Positions 62,922-64,000 of a stretch of 64,000 nt of DNA are shown in pieces. The position numbers and the translations under genes were made by a program. The DNA is taken from contig NZ_SIXF01000014.1 of the NCBI RefSeq assembly GCF_004310665.1, positions 62,001 to 126,000 of the forward strand, in the 5' to 3' direction. Source of the DNA: Pedobacter kyonggii (lineage in GTDB: Bacteria > Bacteroidota > Bacteroidia > Sphingobacteriales > Sphingobacteriaceae). Each line of letters begins with the position of its first letter. The first letter of the stretch is position 1. The notes under the pieces were generated by a model. That model made no database searches and was not told where the DNA came from. It saw nothing but the letters and a program-made list of their open reading frames with translations.

Positions 62922-64000
62922 TTATTTAAGTTGGCCGTAAAAATGCCACGAGGTGGTGAAATCGCGGGTTAAAGGCTGATTGGTTAAAGTAGCCCTGATC
63001 ATTTCTACAGGAATTAAGTTTTCTTTAATCACCGCATCGTGAAAAGCTTTAAAGCTCATCTTACCACTATCAACCAGTTCTTTTTTCAATGCAAAAAGCT
63101 GAAGACCGCCGGTAAGGTAAGCTACCTGGTACAAAGGGCTATAATCGCCTTTGAAAGATCTTCGCACTTCGCCTTCTGCATTGGCGCGTTCGTGCCCTAC
63201 ACGATCGACCAGAAAATCGACACATTGCTGAGGAGTCCATTTACCAAGATGAAAATTTAGCGAAAAAAGAATCCTGGCACAACGGTGCATGCGCCAGAAA
63301 AGCATGCCCATTTTTTCTTCGGGAGTTTTGGCAAAACCTTTATCGTAGAGTAAAAGCTCCCAGTACAATGGCCAGCCTTCTACACTAAAAGGCGTTTTAA
63401 AAGGATCGCGATAGCTTTTGTAACGGTTATTGATAAAATATTGGTAGTGATGACCAGGCAGGAGTTCATGCTGTACCGTTCCCCTTGAAAAATAAGGATT
63501 GTTACCACGCATACTCATTAACTTATCATCTTCTTCCATCGAATTTGTTGGATAAGAGATACTAATTTCGCGCCCACCGGTAAAAAATGGATTTACCAGC
63601 TGCCGTTCTGCCGACATCATGACCATACCCCAGGTTTCTTCAGCAAGAGCCGGAATATCGATCAGATCGTTGGCTTTTATAAAGCTTAAGGCATCATCCT
63701 GCAGTTTTACAATCAACTCTGGCTGTTTACCTAAGGGTACGTAACTGTTCTTGATTTTTTCCTGAGCTTTTTTCCAGTCTTTACCGAAGCCCATTGCTGC
63801 TGATGCTTTTAAAAGTTCTTCGTCGCAAAATTTAAATTCTTTTTCGGCAAGCTGGATCAGTTCTTCTGGTGTATAAGGAATAAGTTCTGCATTTAATTGC
63901 CTGATCAGCTCTTCCCTTCCGATGGGATTTCCTTTAATTTCTGGTTTGTTTGATTTTTTTGCAGCTACAGGATCTCCTTTATCGTTAAAAAACTTAGCGT
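62922..64000 (-). CDS. DUF885-family metallohydrolase, C-terminal part
   Basis: The frame is open to the right window edge, so the N terminus is missing; about 359 residues are visible. The metal site is in GTVQHELLPGHHYQYFINNR (HExxxGHH-like), followed by KTPFSVEGWPLYWELLLYDK with the second-shell Glu, and RHVG-like DRVGHERANAEGEVRRSFKG. DUF885 proteins are related to M32-like zinc carboxypeptidases; activity is not well established. The context of an S9 peptidase and an amino-acid permease supports a peptidase role. Confidence 0.88.
   Translation of the reverse strand, partial: AKFFNDKGDPVAAKKSNKPEIKGNPIGREELIRQLNAELIPYTPEELIQLAEKEFKFCDEELLKASAAMGFGKDWKKAQEKIKNSYVPLGKQPELIVKLQDDALSFIKANDLIDIPALAEETWGMVMMSAERQLVNPFFTGGREISISYPTNSMEEDDKLMSMRGNNPYFSRGTVQHELLPGHHYQYFINNRYKSYRDPFKTPFSVEGWPLYWELLLYDKGFAKTPEEKMGMLFWRMHRCARILFSLNFHLGKWTPQQCVDFLVDRVGHERANAEGEVRRSFKGDYSPLYQVAYLTGGLQLFALKKELVDSGKMSFKAFHDAVIKENLIPVEMIRATLTNQPLTRDFTTSWHFYGQLK

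Noticed and set aside
1-64000. CRISPR array, prophage, integrase or intact insertion sequence
   Set aside because: No regularly spaced repeats, transposase, integrase or phage structural genes were seen on either strand.

Overview
The window reads as chromosomal DNA of a Bacteroidota bacterium of the Pedobacter/Sphingobacteriaceae type. The signs are paired SusC/SusD outer-membrane genes, giant hybrid two-component regulators (HTCS) with periplasmic propellers, TAnnTTTG-like promoter boxes, few Shine-Dalgarno sites, and many glycoside hydrolases with signal peptides. Nearly all genes lie on the minus strand. There is no rRNA, CRISPR array or intact insertion sequence; one tRNA-Lys(UUU) is present.

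Positions 1-20367 form a large polysaccharide utilisation locus. It holds a partial SusC (its SusD lies outside), a complete SusC/SusD pair, an enzyme operon read in the order BNR_4 propeller protein, double GH43, GH105, DUF2264, GH43 of the exo-beta-1,3-galactanase type and GH35, and then an HTCS regulator. Positions 38132-51984 form a second locus: HTCS, SusC, SusD, GH30, GH35 and GH5. The two GH35 enzymes are close paralogues. Taken together the enzymes best fit type II arabinogalactan (arabinogalactan protein): a beta-1,3-galactan backbone, beta-1,6-galactan side chains, and rhamnose/glucuronate caps. This is an inference; pectic rhamnogalacturonan is the main alternative. Two SusC promoters share an exact 41-bp element with ACCCCT direct repeats 21 bp apart, and related repeats precede the enzyme operon and the second SusC. 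These look like HTCS operators.

A second theme is GalNAc. A GH109-like Gfo/Idh/MocA protein and an N-acetylhexosamine-1-kinase-like protein are neighbours at 26510-29065. A very large GH31 protein at 52166-56056 resembles alpha-N-acetylgalactosaminidases and carries FN3, discoidin, dockerin-like and cohesin-like modules.

Positions 20559-38055 are a mixed housekeeping/accessory stretch: a selenoprotein-W-like thioredoxin-fold protein, an AHSA1 protein, an iron-type TonB receptor with a PepSY membrane protein, an LTA-synthase-like enzyme, a MacB/FtsX permease with a likely sigma-54 promoter, a small AraC/VOC/DUF1569 group, and the tRNA. It also contains several gene wrecks: an SDR/GtrA-like junction, a GH35 stump, two AraC-family stumps on opposite strands, and an eroded small gene with an 84-bp duplication. 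The right end (56057-64000) has about 190-bp tandem repeats, a lone receiver domain, NIPSNAP and DUF6265 proteins, and a peptide-use group (S9 peptidase, APC permease, DUF885 protein running off the window).
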